Assembly (NCBI GenBank): GCA_024642625.1
Contig: JAHEAU010000009.1
Coordinates: forward strand, 1 to 34,800
Direction of reading: 5' to 3'
Origin: Lewinellaceae bacterium
GTDB lineage: Bacteria; Bacteroidota; Bacteroidia; Chitinophagales; Saprospiraceae
Length of the DNA stretch: 34,800 bases
Position 1 is the stretch's first letter. Each line of letters begins with the position of its first letter. The notes under the pieces were generated by a model, which did no database searches, was not told where the DNA came from, and saw only the letters and a program-made list of their open reading frames with translations. Position numbers and translations under genes: made by a program. This document shows, piece after piece, positions 8,702 to 17,134 of the stretch.

Positions 8702-9000
8702 CGGTTATTTCGCTTTTCCCAGACTCTTCCGATCCAGGATTGAGCTGAAGAAAAGTGCGTTGTCCAGCAAGCACATCGTACCAACCGTCATGCCCCGAAA
8801 CAGGATTTGATCTGTCCCCTTTTTGGGCAAGTTTAAAGTGGAGCGATGTATTCCTGGTAAACATATGTTTATGAGTCGCCCTAATACCAGAAACTTCCAT
8901 TTCCACAGTCTCTTGTGTTTGCAATATCTCTTGATAGCAAGTATATCCTCCTTTCCATCGAGGTTGTGTTCTAACATTGACTATACCCCTCCATTTTATA
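8702..9000 (-). pseudogene. possible frameshifted small gene downstream of alaS
   Basis: This 410-base alaS/next-gene interval is not empty on the minus strand. One frame (part of the ORF track entry 8370..9068) encodes a plausible segment, VEMEVSGIRATHKHMFTRNT then SLHFKLAQKG. A second frame (entry 8705..8977) continues from the same spot as GTDQILFRGMTVGTMCLLDN and ends SILDRKSLGKAK just after the alaS stop. The switch falls on a homopolymer run, AAAAAGGGG on the minus strand (near 8817-8825), and a single-base change would join them into one chain of about 95-110 aa. It could be a decayed gene, a sequencing error or a real frameshift site. I recognise no family, and the whole signal could be chance. 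Confidence 0.3.
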
Positions 9001-9048
9001 AAATAACTTTTCCTCCATTCATTTGAAAGCCTGATGCCCACCATGCAA

Positions 9049-9086
9049 AATGCACCTGAAAAGGACATTTCCCCTCCAGGTGCATT
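9049..9086 (-). terminator. probable terminator of the HYR/dockerin protein gene
   Basis: A perfect 10-bp inverted repeat, AATGCACCTG ... CAGGTGCATT, with an 18-base loop lies 23 bases beyond the stop at 9109. On the minus strand only TTTT follows, so the T-run is short. Confidence 0.55.
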
Positions 9087-9108
9087 CGTTTCACTTGGTT
9101 AATGACCC

Positions 9109-12100
9109 TTACGGCTGATAGATCATCGATCGATAATAGATCCCTCTCGGTGTCTTCAACTTGCAATAGTACAATCCCGCTCCCGGCAATTGGAGGTTGT
9201 TCATCTCCAGTCGGTGATGTCCGGCTGAAAGGAACTGTCTGGAGATCGTCAAGACCTGGCCATTTGTATTTATAACTGATAATTCCAATGGACCATCCTC
9301 TGCCAGATCAATCGGGATCCAGGTTTTATCCCGGAATGGATTGGGCTCTGGATCGAATAGTGCATCCGAGAGAGGTGCCACCTGTTCTGAATCCTCCTGC
9401 CAGGACAAGTCAAGATTTACTGTTGTATGATCTTTTTGATAGGATTCTGCCGGATAGCCTGTTGTGTTCATCCACAACCATTCATGTCCATCGATATAAT
9501 TTAAGGCCCTGAATGTGAGATAGAATATTGGATCATTTTTAATCTCGATCGGGAAAAGAAGATTGTCCCAGCTGAATCGAATCACGCCTGGATCTTTTGT
9601 GGAAATATGTTCTGGACCCAATGTGCCCAACGACCCATGTTGCAGTCCTTCAAACTGGACTAGAGCAGGATCAAATCCAAGCGCCATTTGGAAGCCATTT
9701 GTCTCGTCCACAGCTGTCAAGTGGAAAGGAAGACGAATGAATTCACCGGGACTGTGCTCTGTTTTGGATTCGCGGATTTCCATAAAGCGTCGTTCCATAA
9801 CAGGAGGTTGGCCACTTGTCAAACTGGACGACATATCTACATCACCTGCCTTGACACCTTTGAAGTCCAGGAGGTTGAGGCTGCTTTGCAGGTTTTCAAC
9901 CTTGTAGAAGCCACCCCAGAATCCAATCGGATATCCACTCACTGAATCAATTTCTGCACTTTGGTCATACGGCATCATCCGCCAATAACCCGCTTTAAAT
10001 CCACTGACCTGATTGAGAATTGATTTCCGCAATGTGATTAAATCGGCAATGGAAATATCCTGGGATCGATTGACATCAGCAGCCAACATCGATTCCATTA
10101 TACTGATCGGTTTACTCCCTACCAGATGCCCCGCTATAGCCAGAATATCTGCAGTGGTTAATCCATCAAGATTGCCCAATACTGGGTGCGCTTTAACAGT
10201 GACATTTATTCCGGGTGGGTAAATTGGAGAAGTGTATTCGCCAAATTCATCCGTTTTGGACCAATCGGAATAAATACCCAGTTTGAATTGAATGGGCACC
10301 TGCCCCAATGGCTGTCCATCCCAGCTGATCACGTTACCAGATAATTGCACGCCCCCATCTGAAAGGCTCTTGACACAAACGTCGCAATTATTCAAAAACA
10401 GGGTGTCAACACAGGTAGTCATATTGCCAGCCCCGTCAGTGGCCTTAATTGTTACCGGGATGTCTTTTAATATATCATCACAATCAAATTGGGTTTGTGA
10501 CACCATCAAGCTGATTGTCGAACAGATATCATCGAGTGAGTCGATCATATCAAATGCATCCAGTAAATAGGTCGAATCTGCACCGATGCAATCGATTAAT
10601 GGTTTACAAATGAGGACAGGTGGCGTCATGTCGCGCACAGAGATGGTCAAATCACAGAATGCATCATTACACGCATCCGAAATGGTGAAGGTGACTACAT
10701 GTTCACCTATCGGGTATGTGCCACTTGCATCTGCCCCTTTTTTTGTAGCAAAGGGCGAATCGTTTGTCACCCGAATAAAATGACCACATTCGTCGAAGGC
10801 CACAACTGTGTCCAACTGGACAAAAGCCGTACAGCTTTCATCGACAAAGACAGTAATATCATCTGGACAGTCGATGGCTACAACGGGTACATCATCCGTC
10901 AGAAAAAGACGCTGTGTGTACATCGTATCGTAGTCACTACACCAGTCTTTGACTCGCCATTTTCGATAAAGAATATCGCATCCAGGTAGTGCAGCCACCG
11001 AATCCACAAATCCAACCGCCAGGAGAGCACAGTCATCCGTCACTTCCGGTTGGCCAGTATTGATTGGTTCCAGCGGTGTGGTGCAATCGACTGTAATATC
11101 AAGTGGCCAAACGATGACAGGGGCCGTGGTGTCAATCAGGGTCAGGATCTGCGTACACTGGACAATATTCCCCCCTGCATCTTCAGCAGTGAAAACCCGA
11201 GAAATTGTGCCGACATGGCAGGGATTGAGATTCTCGGTATCGACATAACTGAGCGAATCAAAGGCGCAGTTGTCCGTTGCAGTAGCCAAGGGTGAAATGT
11301 CAGGGTAGAACTCATACGCTACACATGACAAAATGGTGTCATTCGGACAAACCAGAAACGGTGGAAGTGTATCCAACACAATTAGTGGTGCCATGCACAT
11401 TGCCGAATTGTTCCAGCAATCCACCACTCGTAAAACGATCATTGTGTCAACACCAATAAAAGAGCAATCTGTAAGCAGGCTATCCCGGAAAAGAGAGTCA
11501 GGTTCGCCCATGTATTTGATCTGCCCCATGATCATAGTGCAATTGTCCAGACTGCCAGCATCAACATCTTCGACAAAAATGGTATCTGAACCTTGTCCAT
11601 TGAGGAAGCTATAGACCGGGAAATGACATATTGCTTTCGGTGGGACGAGATCTTTTACCGTCAGATCTATTGTACACGTCGAACTGTTCAAACATGCGTC
11701 GATTGCCGTATAATGGACCTTGTATCCGCCCTCCTTCATATCGGGATAAGGGCCATATGTGGTGCCGCCCCATGAGGTCGAAACAGTAAAATCAATGAAT
11801 GGCGAACAGGCATCCGTTGCTGTTGCTGAATCGAGGGTGACTGTGGCGGTACAGACATTATCGTCTGTGCTAATGGTGATACTTGGTGGACAGATAATGA
11901 CAGGCGCAACTTGATCAACCACTTCAATCACCTGATTGGCTGTTATCATGTCGCCTGTACAACAGTCCAAAGCAGTCCATGTTCGTGTGACAAAGAGCCC
12001 ACCAGGACAAGTAGCTGTTGTGTCGTCTATATAGGAGAAGAGAATCTTGCACAAGGGTGCTGTTGGGCCACCAAAGACTTTGGGTGTCCCGGTAATCGAT

Positions 12101-12795
12101 GGGTCCAGATCTGCCGTAGCACAGTCCAGAGCATTGGGTCCAAACAAACTCCCGGGAAAGGTCACATTGAAAAATGTAGCACGCTGGATGTTGATAATCT
12201 GGGTGCAAGTTGGGCTGACATTGCCACTCGCATCTGTAGCGATCCAACGCCGTTCAATCTGTTGTATAAATTGGTTGGGATGATTGCAAGGCAAAGGCAG
12301 GATGGCCTCATACGTCATAAGGAGTTCGGGATCAGGATCACAATTATCAGACAAGGTGATCGTACCAGCATCACCAGGTCCAGAAGGCTGCGTACAGAGG
12401 ATAGTTGCTCCGGTACATGAGAGGACAGGAGGTAGTTTATCCTCAATCAATACCTGACCCCAGCAACTGTTGCCAGTGGGCGTGTAGGTGATCTTGAAGG
12501 TGAGGTTCTTGCCCAGTTTGGAGCAATCCACCACATTACCAATGGGGTTGTTTGCCAGATCAAAGAGCATGCTGGTGTAGTCCAGCAGACAATTCGCTTG
12601 GATATTTGCCAGTCCATTAACGGGCAAAAACTGACCTGTACCGACGGGGTCCAGCGATAGCTGGGTTTGACCGAGACAGGTCATCGGACATTGAGCTTGA
12701 AGTTGTTGCGGTGACCAGCCGAACGGGTTTCCAAGGGCAAAAAGAGCGATCACGACCCATAGGGACGCAGACCACCGGGAGGAGTGGAGTTTCAT
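9109..12795 (-). CDS. large secreted protein with HYR-like repeats, dockerin-like and cohesin-like domains, T9SS type A sorting domain
   Basis: The 1228-aa product starts with a signal peptide (hydrophobic WVVIALFALGNPFG, likely cut near residue 35). Residues about 40-800 hold repeated cysteine-containing Ig-like/HYR-type units, each with motifs such as PPVLSCT, TDNCA and DASGN or DACN. Residues about 817-875 look like a carboxypeptidase-regulatory-like fold (GNVISWDGQPLGQVPIQF). A dockerin-like pair follows at about 877-932 (LDGLTTADILAIAGHL and AADVNRSQDISIADL), then a cohesin-like domain at about 1000-1133 (FQMALGFDPALVQFEGL, VIRFSWDN). The last 84 residues are a type A sorting domain (PEPNPFRDKTWI to GLYYCKL). 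It is probably surface-exposed and adhesive or structural; no enzymatic domain is visible. Monocistronic with its own terminator. Confidence 0.9.
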   Translation of the reverse strand: MKLHSSRWSASLWVVIALFALGNPFGWSPQQLQAQCPMTCLGQTQLSLDPVGTGQFLPVNGLANIQANCLLDYTSMLFDLANNPIGNVVDCSKLGKNLTFKITYTPTGNSCWGQVLIEDKLPPVLSCTGATILCTQPSGPGDAGTITLSDNCDPDPELLMTYEAILPLPCNHPNQFIQQIERRWIATDASGNVSPTCTQIINIQRATFFNVTFPGSLFGPNALDCATADLDPSITGTPKVFGGPTAPLCKILFSYIDDTTATCPGGLFVTRTWTALDCCTGDMITANQVIEVVDQVAPVIICPPSITISTDDNVCTATVTLDSATATDACSPFIDFTVSTSWGGTTYGPYPDMKEGGYKVHYTAIDACLNSSTCTIDLTVKDLVPPKAICHFPVYSFLNGQGSDTIFVEDVDAGSLDNCTMIMGQIKYMGEPDSLFRDSLLTDCSFIGVDTMIVLRVVDCWNNSAMCMAPLIVLDTLPPFLVCPNDTILSCVAYEFYPDISPLATATDNCAFDSLSYVDTENLNPCHVGTISRVFTAEDAGGNIVQCTQILTLIDTTAPVIVWPLDITVDCTTPLEPINTGQPEVTDDCALLAVGFVDSVAALPGCDILYRKWRVKDWCSDYDTMYTQRLFLTDDVPVVAIDCPDDITVFVDESCTAFVQLDTVVAFDECGHFIRVTNDSPFATKKGADASGTYPIGEHVVTFTISDACNDAFCDLTISVRDMTPPVLICKPLIDCIGADSTYLLDAFDMIDSLDDICSTISLMVSQTQFDCDDILKDIPVTIKATDGAGNMTTCVDTLFLNNCDVCVKSLSDGGVQLSGNVISWDGQPLGQVPIQFKLGIYSDWSKTDEFGEYTSPIYPPGINVTVKAHPVLGNLDGLTTADILAIAGHLVGSKPISIMESMLAADVNRSQDISIADLITLRKSILNQVSGFKAGYWRMMPYDQSAEIDSVSGYPIGFWGGFYKVENLQSSLNLLDFKGVKAGDVDMSSSLTSGQPPVMERRFMEIRESKTEHSPGEFIRLPFHLTAVDETNGFQMALGFDPALVQFEGLQHGSLGTLGPEHISTKDPGVIRFSWDNLLFPIEIKNDPIFYLTFRALNYIDGHEWLWMNTTGYPAESYQKDHTTVNLDLSWQEDSEQVAPLSDALFDPEPNPFRDKTWIPIDLAEDGPLELSVINTNGQVLTISRQFLSAGHHRLEMNNLQLPGAGLYYCKLKTPRGIYYRSMIYQP

Positions 12796-12971
12796 ACCTC
12801 AATATGTATTAACCGGTTCCGAATTGCCCTTGGAAAGAAAAGCGGAGTCCGACTAATGGATGATAAATTCTTACCATATGTTGGTTGCAAAATCTTTGCC
12901 AATTCCGAGATGTGCTTGAATCAAGTCATCGAAGAAGAGGAGGATTGACTGATTCGGTCTATTTTTACGAC

Positions 12972-13268
12972 ATGTTTACACTATTGGTCTGGTTAGTCAT
13001 CGGTCTTTTTGTGGCCATGCTGTTCTTGCAGTTCTACTTCCGCATGAAAGTGTTGAAGGTTTATCGTGTACTTGTGCAGAACAGGGTTCAATTTCAGGCA
13101 GGAGACCTCTTCAGAAAGGAGCGATTGGCTATTGTCAAGGAGAACTATCCAGAACGGGCAGCGGATATTCAGCTATTTGCAGATCATCTGAAATACTCCA
13201 TTCGAATGGCGAGTGTTTTGATCGCGTTGATTACCGGATTTGGTGGCATATTGATGTACTTTCGCTAA
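12972..13268 (+). CDS. small two-helix membrane protein of unknown function
   Basis: From the ATG at 12972 the product is 98 aa. It has an N-terminal membrane helix (LLVWLVIGLFVAMLFLQFYF), a basic amphipathic middle containing RVQFQAGDLFRKERL and ENYPERAADIQLFADHLKYS, and a C-terminal helix (MASVLIALITGFGGILMYF). The ORF track extends to 12885, but that codon is TTG and the added 29 residues look non-coding. I do not recognise the family. It lies 48 bases before the Gfo/Idh/MocA gene and may be co-transcribed with it. Both ends in the membrane with a central soluble loop is the simplest topology. Confidence 0.7.
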   Translation: MFTLLVWLVIGLFVAMLFLQFYFRMKVLKVYRVLVQNRVQFQAGDLFRKERLAIVKENYPERAADIQLFADHLKYSIRMASVLIALITGFGGILMYFR

Positions 13269-13316
13269 TGGTTTTCGCGGGGAAGAGCCACTTTGTCAAA
13301 GGAAAAAGTTTAAACA

Positions 13317-14291
13317 ATGCGATACGGAGTATTTGGTGCAGGCCACCTCGGAAAGATCCACATCAAGTGTATCCAGGAGTCAGAATCTCTGGATCTGGCC
13401 GGGTTCTATGATCCGGACAAGGCCGCTGCAGCGAAGGTGACTGAAGCATTGGGTGTCACTGCCTATGCTGATCCTGAATCGCTCATTCGTGATTGTGATA
13501 TCATCGATATCGTGACACCTACGATCACCCATTTCGCCCTGGCAAACATGGCATTGCAAGCTGGACGACATGTGTTTATTGAAAAGCCGGTAACCCATAC
13601 CGTTCAAGAAGCAGAAGCGCTTATCGCAATGCGCAACAAACAAAATCTCTCCGTTCAGGTCGGTCATGTTGAGCGGTTTAATCCAGCCTTTCTTGCACTG
13701 GGCCAACGAGAGATCAGTCCCATGTTTGTGGAGGGACATCGCCTGGCCACCTTCAACCCGAGAGGCACAGATGTATCGGTCGTACTTGACCTGATGATTC
13801 ACGATCTGGATATCCTGTTGACCCTCGTCCCCTCGAAAGTTTTGGACATTAACGCAAACGGTGTTTCAGTGGTCAGTGACACACCGGATATCTGCAATGC
13901 CAGGATCACATTCGAAAATGGATGTGTCGCGAATCTGACAGCAAGTCGGATTTCGTTGAAGCAGATGCGGAAAATGCGGATTTTTCAGCGTGATGCTTAC
14001 ATATCCCTCGATTTCCTGGATCGAAAAGCATCATTATTACGTTTATATCATGAACACCCGGGTACCGATCTTCCAGCAATGGAACTCGAGACACCAAAAG
14101 GGAGCAAATGGTTATCCATGGAGACTCCTCCAATGGAACCTGTGAATGCAATCCGGATGGAATTGGAGACCTTTGCCGATAGTATTCAACAAGGCGTGCC
14201 TTCTCCAGTGACATTGGAAGATGGACTTGAAGCTCTCCGTGTTGCCTATCAGATTCTGGACCAAATTGAGAAGACTAACGTGTATGCCTGA
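13317..14291 (+). CDS. Gfo/Idh/MocA-family oxidoreductase
   Basis: A 324-aa NAD(P)-dependent sugar or cyclitol dehydrogenase-like protein. The Rossmann motif is GVFGAGHLGKIH at residues 4-15, and the family EKP motif is at 89-91 (HVFIEKPVTHT). The C-terminal alpha/beta domain begins with GHVERFNPAF and contains LDLMIHDLDILLTLV, placing a histidine where this family often has a catalytic one. The substrate cannot be read from sequence. Its gene overlaps the next by 8 bases, and a polyprenyl glycosylphosphotransferase follows, so a nucleotide-sugar or surface glycan role is a reasonable inference. Confidence 0.92.
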   Translation: MRYGVFGAGHLGKIHIKCIQESESLDLAGFYDPDKAAAAKVTEALGVTAYADPESLIRDCDIIDIVTPTITHFALANMALQAGRHVFIEKPVTHTVQEAEALIAMRNKQNLSVQVGHVERFNPAFLALGQREISPMFVEGHRLATFNPRGTDVSVVLDLMIHDLDILLTLVPSKVLDINANGVSVVSDTPDICNARITFENGCVANLTASRISLKQMRKMRIFQRDAYISLDFLDRKASLLRLYHEHPGTDLPAMELETPKGSKWLSMETPPMEPVNAIRMELETFADSIQQGVPSPVTLEDGLEALRVAYQILDQIEKTNVYA

Positions 14292-15132
14292 TCGTCTGAT
14301 TACTGCTTTCCTCATTTTTTCCAGTCTGCTGCTGACCTTGTCCTGCAACAAGGAAGAGCCCATTCCGGCTTGGGTGATTGTTCCGGCATATCAGGTCACC
14401 ACTACGCCTGATCAGGGTACTTCCGCTCAGAAAATTACAGAAGTGTATGCCTATACAACATCAAACTTTTTGGGTGTTTTTCCGATTCCTGCGAAAATCC
14501 CCATCCTTGAAACGGGTTCTGTTCAGCTTGAATTATTCCCGGGCATTCGAGCTAATGGGATCAAGTCCACGCCCGATATCTACGGATTTTTTACCCGCAC
14601 AAAACACACGCTGGATCTTCAACCAGGCAAAATAGATACAGTCATTCCGGTTTATACTTATGATCCAACGGTGAACATCCGTATGGTCGAAAACTTTGAT
14701 AGCTCAATCAAATGGTTTACCACTCAGATATTAGGAAATCCGCTTGAAATCACCCCGGATGTCGAATTCGAAGGACGGGCGGGGACGTTTACTGTAGATG
14801 AGGCCGAGCCCATTTTTGAAGTTGCTACGCCTGCATTTACAGATATCCCGTTAAATAATACGCCGATCTATCTGGAGATGCATTACAAGACAGAGATTCC
14901 ATTTCTGATTGGCCTGGAGGGTAGTAGCCCAACAATTCCAAAAGCAAAACAGTACATCGCCGGTGTGAATGCTAAAGCAGAATGGAACAAAATCTATTTC
15001 AGTTTGACGGATGCATTCAATCTGTCGGATCTGGAAAGTTATAAGGTAATCATTCGGGCGGATCTGCCAATCAATGGCTCTGTGGATTCAGCCAGGGTGT
15101 GGATCGATAATATTAAACTGATCCATCAATGA
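14284..15132 (+). CDS. lipoprotein of unknown function
   Basis: From the ATG at 14284, which lies within the stop of the preceding gene (ATGCCTGA overlap), the product is 282 aa. It has a lipoprotein signal: hydrophobic FLIFSSLLLTLSC with the lipobox cysteine at residue 19, followed by NKEEPIP. The rest is beta-rich with no membrane helix, including a section resembling a carbohydrate-binding jelly roll (NFDSSIKWFTT through SARVWIDNIKLI). The ORF track start 21 codons earlier is inside the previous gene and would lose the signal peptide. It overlaps the next gene by 4 bases (ATGA). I do not know a named family; its context suggests a role in surface polysaccharide assembly. Confidence 0.85.
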   Translation: MPDRLITAFLIFSSLLLTLSCNKEEPIPAWVIVPAYQVTTTPDQGTSAQKITEVYAYTTSNFLGVFPIPAKIPILETGSVQLELFPGIRANGIKSTPDIYGFFTRTKHTLDLQPGKIDTVIPVYTYDPTVNIRMVENFDSSIKWFTTQILGNPLEITPDVEFEGRAGTFTVDEAEPIFEVATPAFTDIPLNNTPIYLEMHYKTEIPFLIGLEGSSPTIPKAKQYIAGVNAKAEWNKIYFSLTDAFNLSDLESYKVIIRADLPINGSVDSARVWIDNIKLIHQ

Positions 15133-16553
15133 TCCAAAGTCGGTTACGGCGCCAGGCATTGATTGGCTATTTTCTTGCTGATCTCATCACAGCAGTGATT
15201 GGTTGGCTAGGATTCTATTTGGTCAGGAAGTGGACTGAGTCCGAAGTCAGCTTTCAGGATATCATTCAAGACCCGAATCTGTTTTTAGGAGTCATTATCG
15301 TGCCGGCAGGCTGGATATTGCTCTATGCCATCTTTGATGAATACCGGGATATTTACCGCAAGAGTCGACTTGCGACGTTGACGAAGACCTTTTTTCTAAC
15401 GTTAATCGGATCATTAATCCTGTTTTTTACACTCATCCTGGATGATGTTGTACGGGATTTTCGCACCTACTACAGTTCTTTTTACACGCTCTTCCTCCTT
15501 CATTTTTTATTATTTGGCATCGTCCGGATGATCCTCTTGACTCGAGCCAGTCGGAAGTTGAAAGCTGGATTGGTTACTTTCAATACACTGATCATTGGAG
15601 GCAACCAAAACGCAGTTGAGCTCTATCAGGAGATCGCCACTCGTGAAAAAAGCCTGGGTTATAAATTCATTGGATTCGTCGATACTAATGGGCAGAGCAC
15701 GAATGACCTGGAGGCATTTCTGCCAAACCAAGGAGGTATCGATGAGTTGACAGCGATTGTCGAACGGGAGAATATCGAAGAGGCGATCGTTGCGATTGAG
15801 ACATCTGAGCATGCCAAGTTGAGTCAAATACTCAATATTCTGTTTGACTTTGATGACCGACTTCTGGTTAAGATCATTCCGGATATGTATGACATCATGT
15901 TGGGCACGGTCAAGATGAACCATGTTTATGGTGCCGTACTTATCGAGATCAAACGTGAATTAATGCCCAGGTGGCAACGGTTGATCAAGCGAATCATGGA
16001 TCTGGTGGTCGGAGCAGTCATGATGATTCTATTTCTTCCACTTATGTTGTATATCGCCATTCGAGTGCGCCTGTCGAGTCCGGGTTCCATCTTTTTTGCG
16101 CAGGAGCGGATTGGCCAAAACGGACATCCATTCAATATTCTGAAGTTCCGTTCAATGTTTGTCGATGCTGAAGATGCAGGACCTCAATTGAGTCGTGAAG
16201 GGGATGATCGATGTACTCGATGGGGGGCTGTGATGCGCAAATGGCGACTGGACGAATTGCCCCAATTCTGGAATGTTCTTCGCGGGGATATGTCCCTCGT
16301 TGGCCCGCGTCCGGAACGCAAATACTATATCGATCTCATCAGTGCTCGTGCTCCTCACTACAAGCAATTGCTCAAAGTTCGGCCAGGCATCACCAGCTGG
16401 GGTCAAGTCAAATACGGTTATGCATCGACAGTAGACGAAATGCTTCAGCGATTAAAATTCGATATTCTGTATATCGAAAATATGAGCCTTGCTCTTGATT
16501 TCAAGATCCTCTTCTATACCATTTTGGTCCTACTCCAGGGGAAAGGGAAGTAG
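15129..16553 (+). CDS. polyprenyl glycosylphosphotransferase (WcaJ/WbaP-like sugar transferase)
   Basis: A 474-aa membrane enzyme that should transfer a sugar-1-phosphate from a nucleotide sugar to undecaprenyl phosphate, starting a surface polysaccharide or glycoprotein glycan. Four N-terminal membrane helices (about residues 10-135) are followed by a soluble Rossmann-like middle domain (NTLIIGGNQNAVELYQEI), another hydrophobic segment (IMDLVVGAVMMILFLPLML) and the catalytic domain from about residue 277. Motifs include KFRSM, DELPQFWNVLRGDMSLVGPR and RPGITSWGQV, all intact. The ATG overlaps the lipoprotein stop by 4 bases. No other glycosyltransferase, Wzx, Wzy or Wza gene is present here, so the rest of the pathway must be elsewhere. 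Confidence 0.95.
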   Translation: MIQSRLRRQALIGYFLADLITAVIGWLGFYLVRKWTESEVSFQDIIQDPNLFLGVIIVPAGWILLYAIFDEYRDIYRKSRLATLTKTFFLTLIGSLILFFTLILDDVVRDFRTYYSSFYTLFLLHFLLFGIVRMILLTRASRKLKAGLVTFNTLIIGGNQNAVELYQEIATREKSLGYKFIGFVDTNGQSTNDLEAFLPNQGGIDELTAIVERENIEEAIVAIETSEHAKLSQILNILFDFDDRLLVKIIPDMYDIMLGTVKMNHVYGAVLIEIKRELMPRWQRLIKRIMDLVVGAVMMILFLPLMLYIAIRVRLSSPGSIFFAQERIGQNGHPFNILKFRSMFVDAEDAGPQLSREGDDRCTRWGAVMRKWRLDELPQFWNVLRGDMSLVGPRPERKYYIDLISARAPHYKQLLKVRPGITSWGQVKYGYASTVDEMLQRLKFDILYIENMSLALDFKILFYTILVLLQGKGK

Positions 16554-17070
16554 GTGTGTAGGTTGGAGTCGAGGAGGTTATGAGGTTATGAGTTTGGAGG
16601 TGAGGAGTTAAACGCCAAGGCGCTAAGGTTTTTTAGGATGTATATCAGCTGATGCATTATTCGTTTATGCATTGCATTTGAAGCCCCAGCGGGGCGTAAT
16701 ACCCCAGGGTTGGGTTGCAGCCAAACCATAATCAATGTGTAGGTTTCAAGCCCTGAAGGTGAGCCATGCCTAATTGAGTCTTTATTGGTTTATGAGTTAC
16801 TGCCTAAGGCATTCAAGAATTCGTTTATCCAACAAACTCTGAAATTGATTCCTTGAATTTGCAGTTCCAGAGGGGTGTAAGACCCAAGGGTTGGGTGGGT
16901 ACACTGAAAGGGTTCAAGAGAATAGCCCCGGGTGCAACCCGGGGTACGCAATGCAACAGCCGCAACCCTGAAGGGGTTGAAGAACTACCAAATCCGTAAC
17001 GAAGAATTTCAATCCATAACATCCTTGAACAATATGGCTCTTGGCATTTCACTCATTCTATTACAGCAAA
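16554..17070. repeat. non-coding palindromic and short direct repeats
   Basis: This interval holds no supportable gene. It contains overlapping direct repeats GAGGTTATGA at 16574 and 16582 (period 8), a small palindrome CGCCAAGGCG near 16613, and two related copies of a longer motif: CCCCAGCGGGGCGTAATACC with AGGGTTGGGTTG (16684-16717), and TTCCAGAGGGGTGTAAGACC with AGGGTTGGGTGG (16865-16898). Further pieces are the hairpin CCCCGGGTGCAACCCGGGG (16926-16944) and CCCTGAAG-type units near 16752, 16903 and 16967. Similar intergenic motifs are, from memory, common in Bacteroidota genomes. No associated transposase is visible. Confidence 0.7.
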
Positions 17071-17071
17071 T

Positions 17072-17111
17072 AAAAAACGCTCCCCAGGAATCCCTGAGGA
17101 GCGTTTTTTTT
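17072..17111 (-). terminator. terminator of the thiolase gene (bidirectional form)
   Basis: AAAAAACGCTCC, a 16-base imperfect loop, and GGAGCGTTTTTTTT form a strong hairpin with U-runs in both directions. It lies 24 bases beyond the thiolase stop on the minus strand. Confidence 0.88.
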
Positions 17112-17134
17112 ATTGAATAAACGTCAGTCCGTTA

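Noticed and set aside
8370-9068. 232-aa minus-strand ORF running into alaS as one gene
   Set aside because: About half of it lies antisense to alaS, where it looks non-coding; only the part outside alaS is considered, as the possible frameshifted gene.
11911-12420. 169-aa plus-strand ORF opposite the HYR/dockerin gene
   Set aside because: It is a shadow of a clearly coding minus-strand frame; the peptide is rich in C, R and S with no domain.
13380-13802. 140-aa minus-strand ORF inside the Gfo/Idh/MocA gene
   Set aside because: Antisense shadow of a conserved enzyme gene.
15510-15923. 137-aa minus-strand ORF inside the sugar transferase gene
   Set aside because: Overlaps a well-supported gene, and has no recognisable features.
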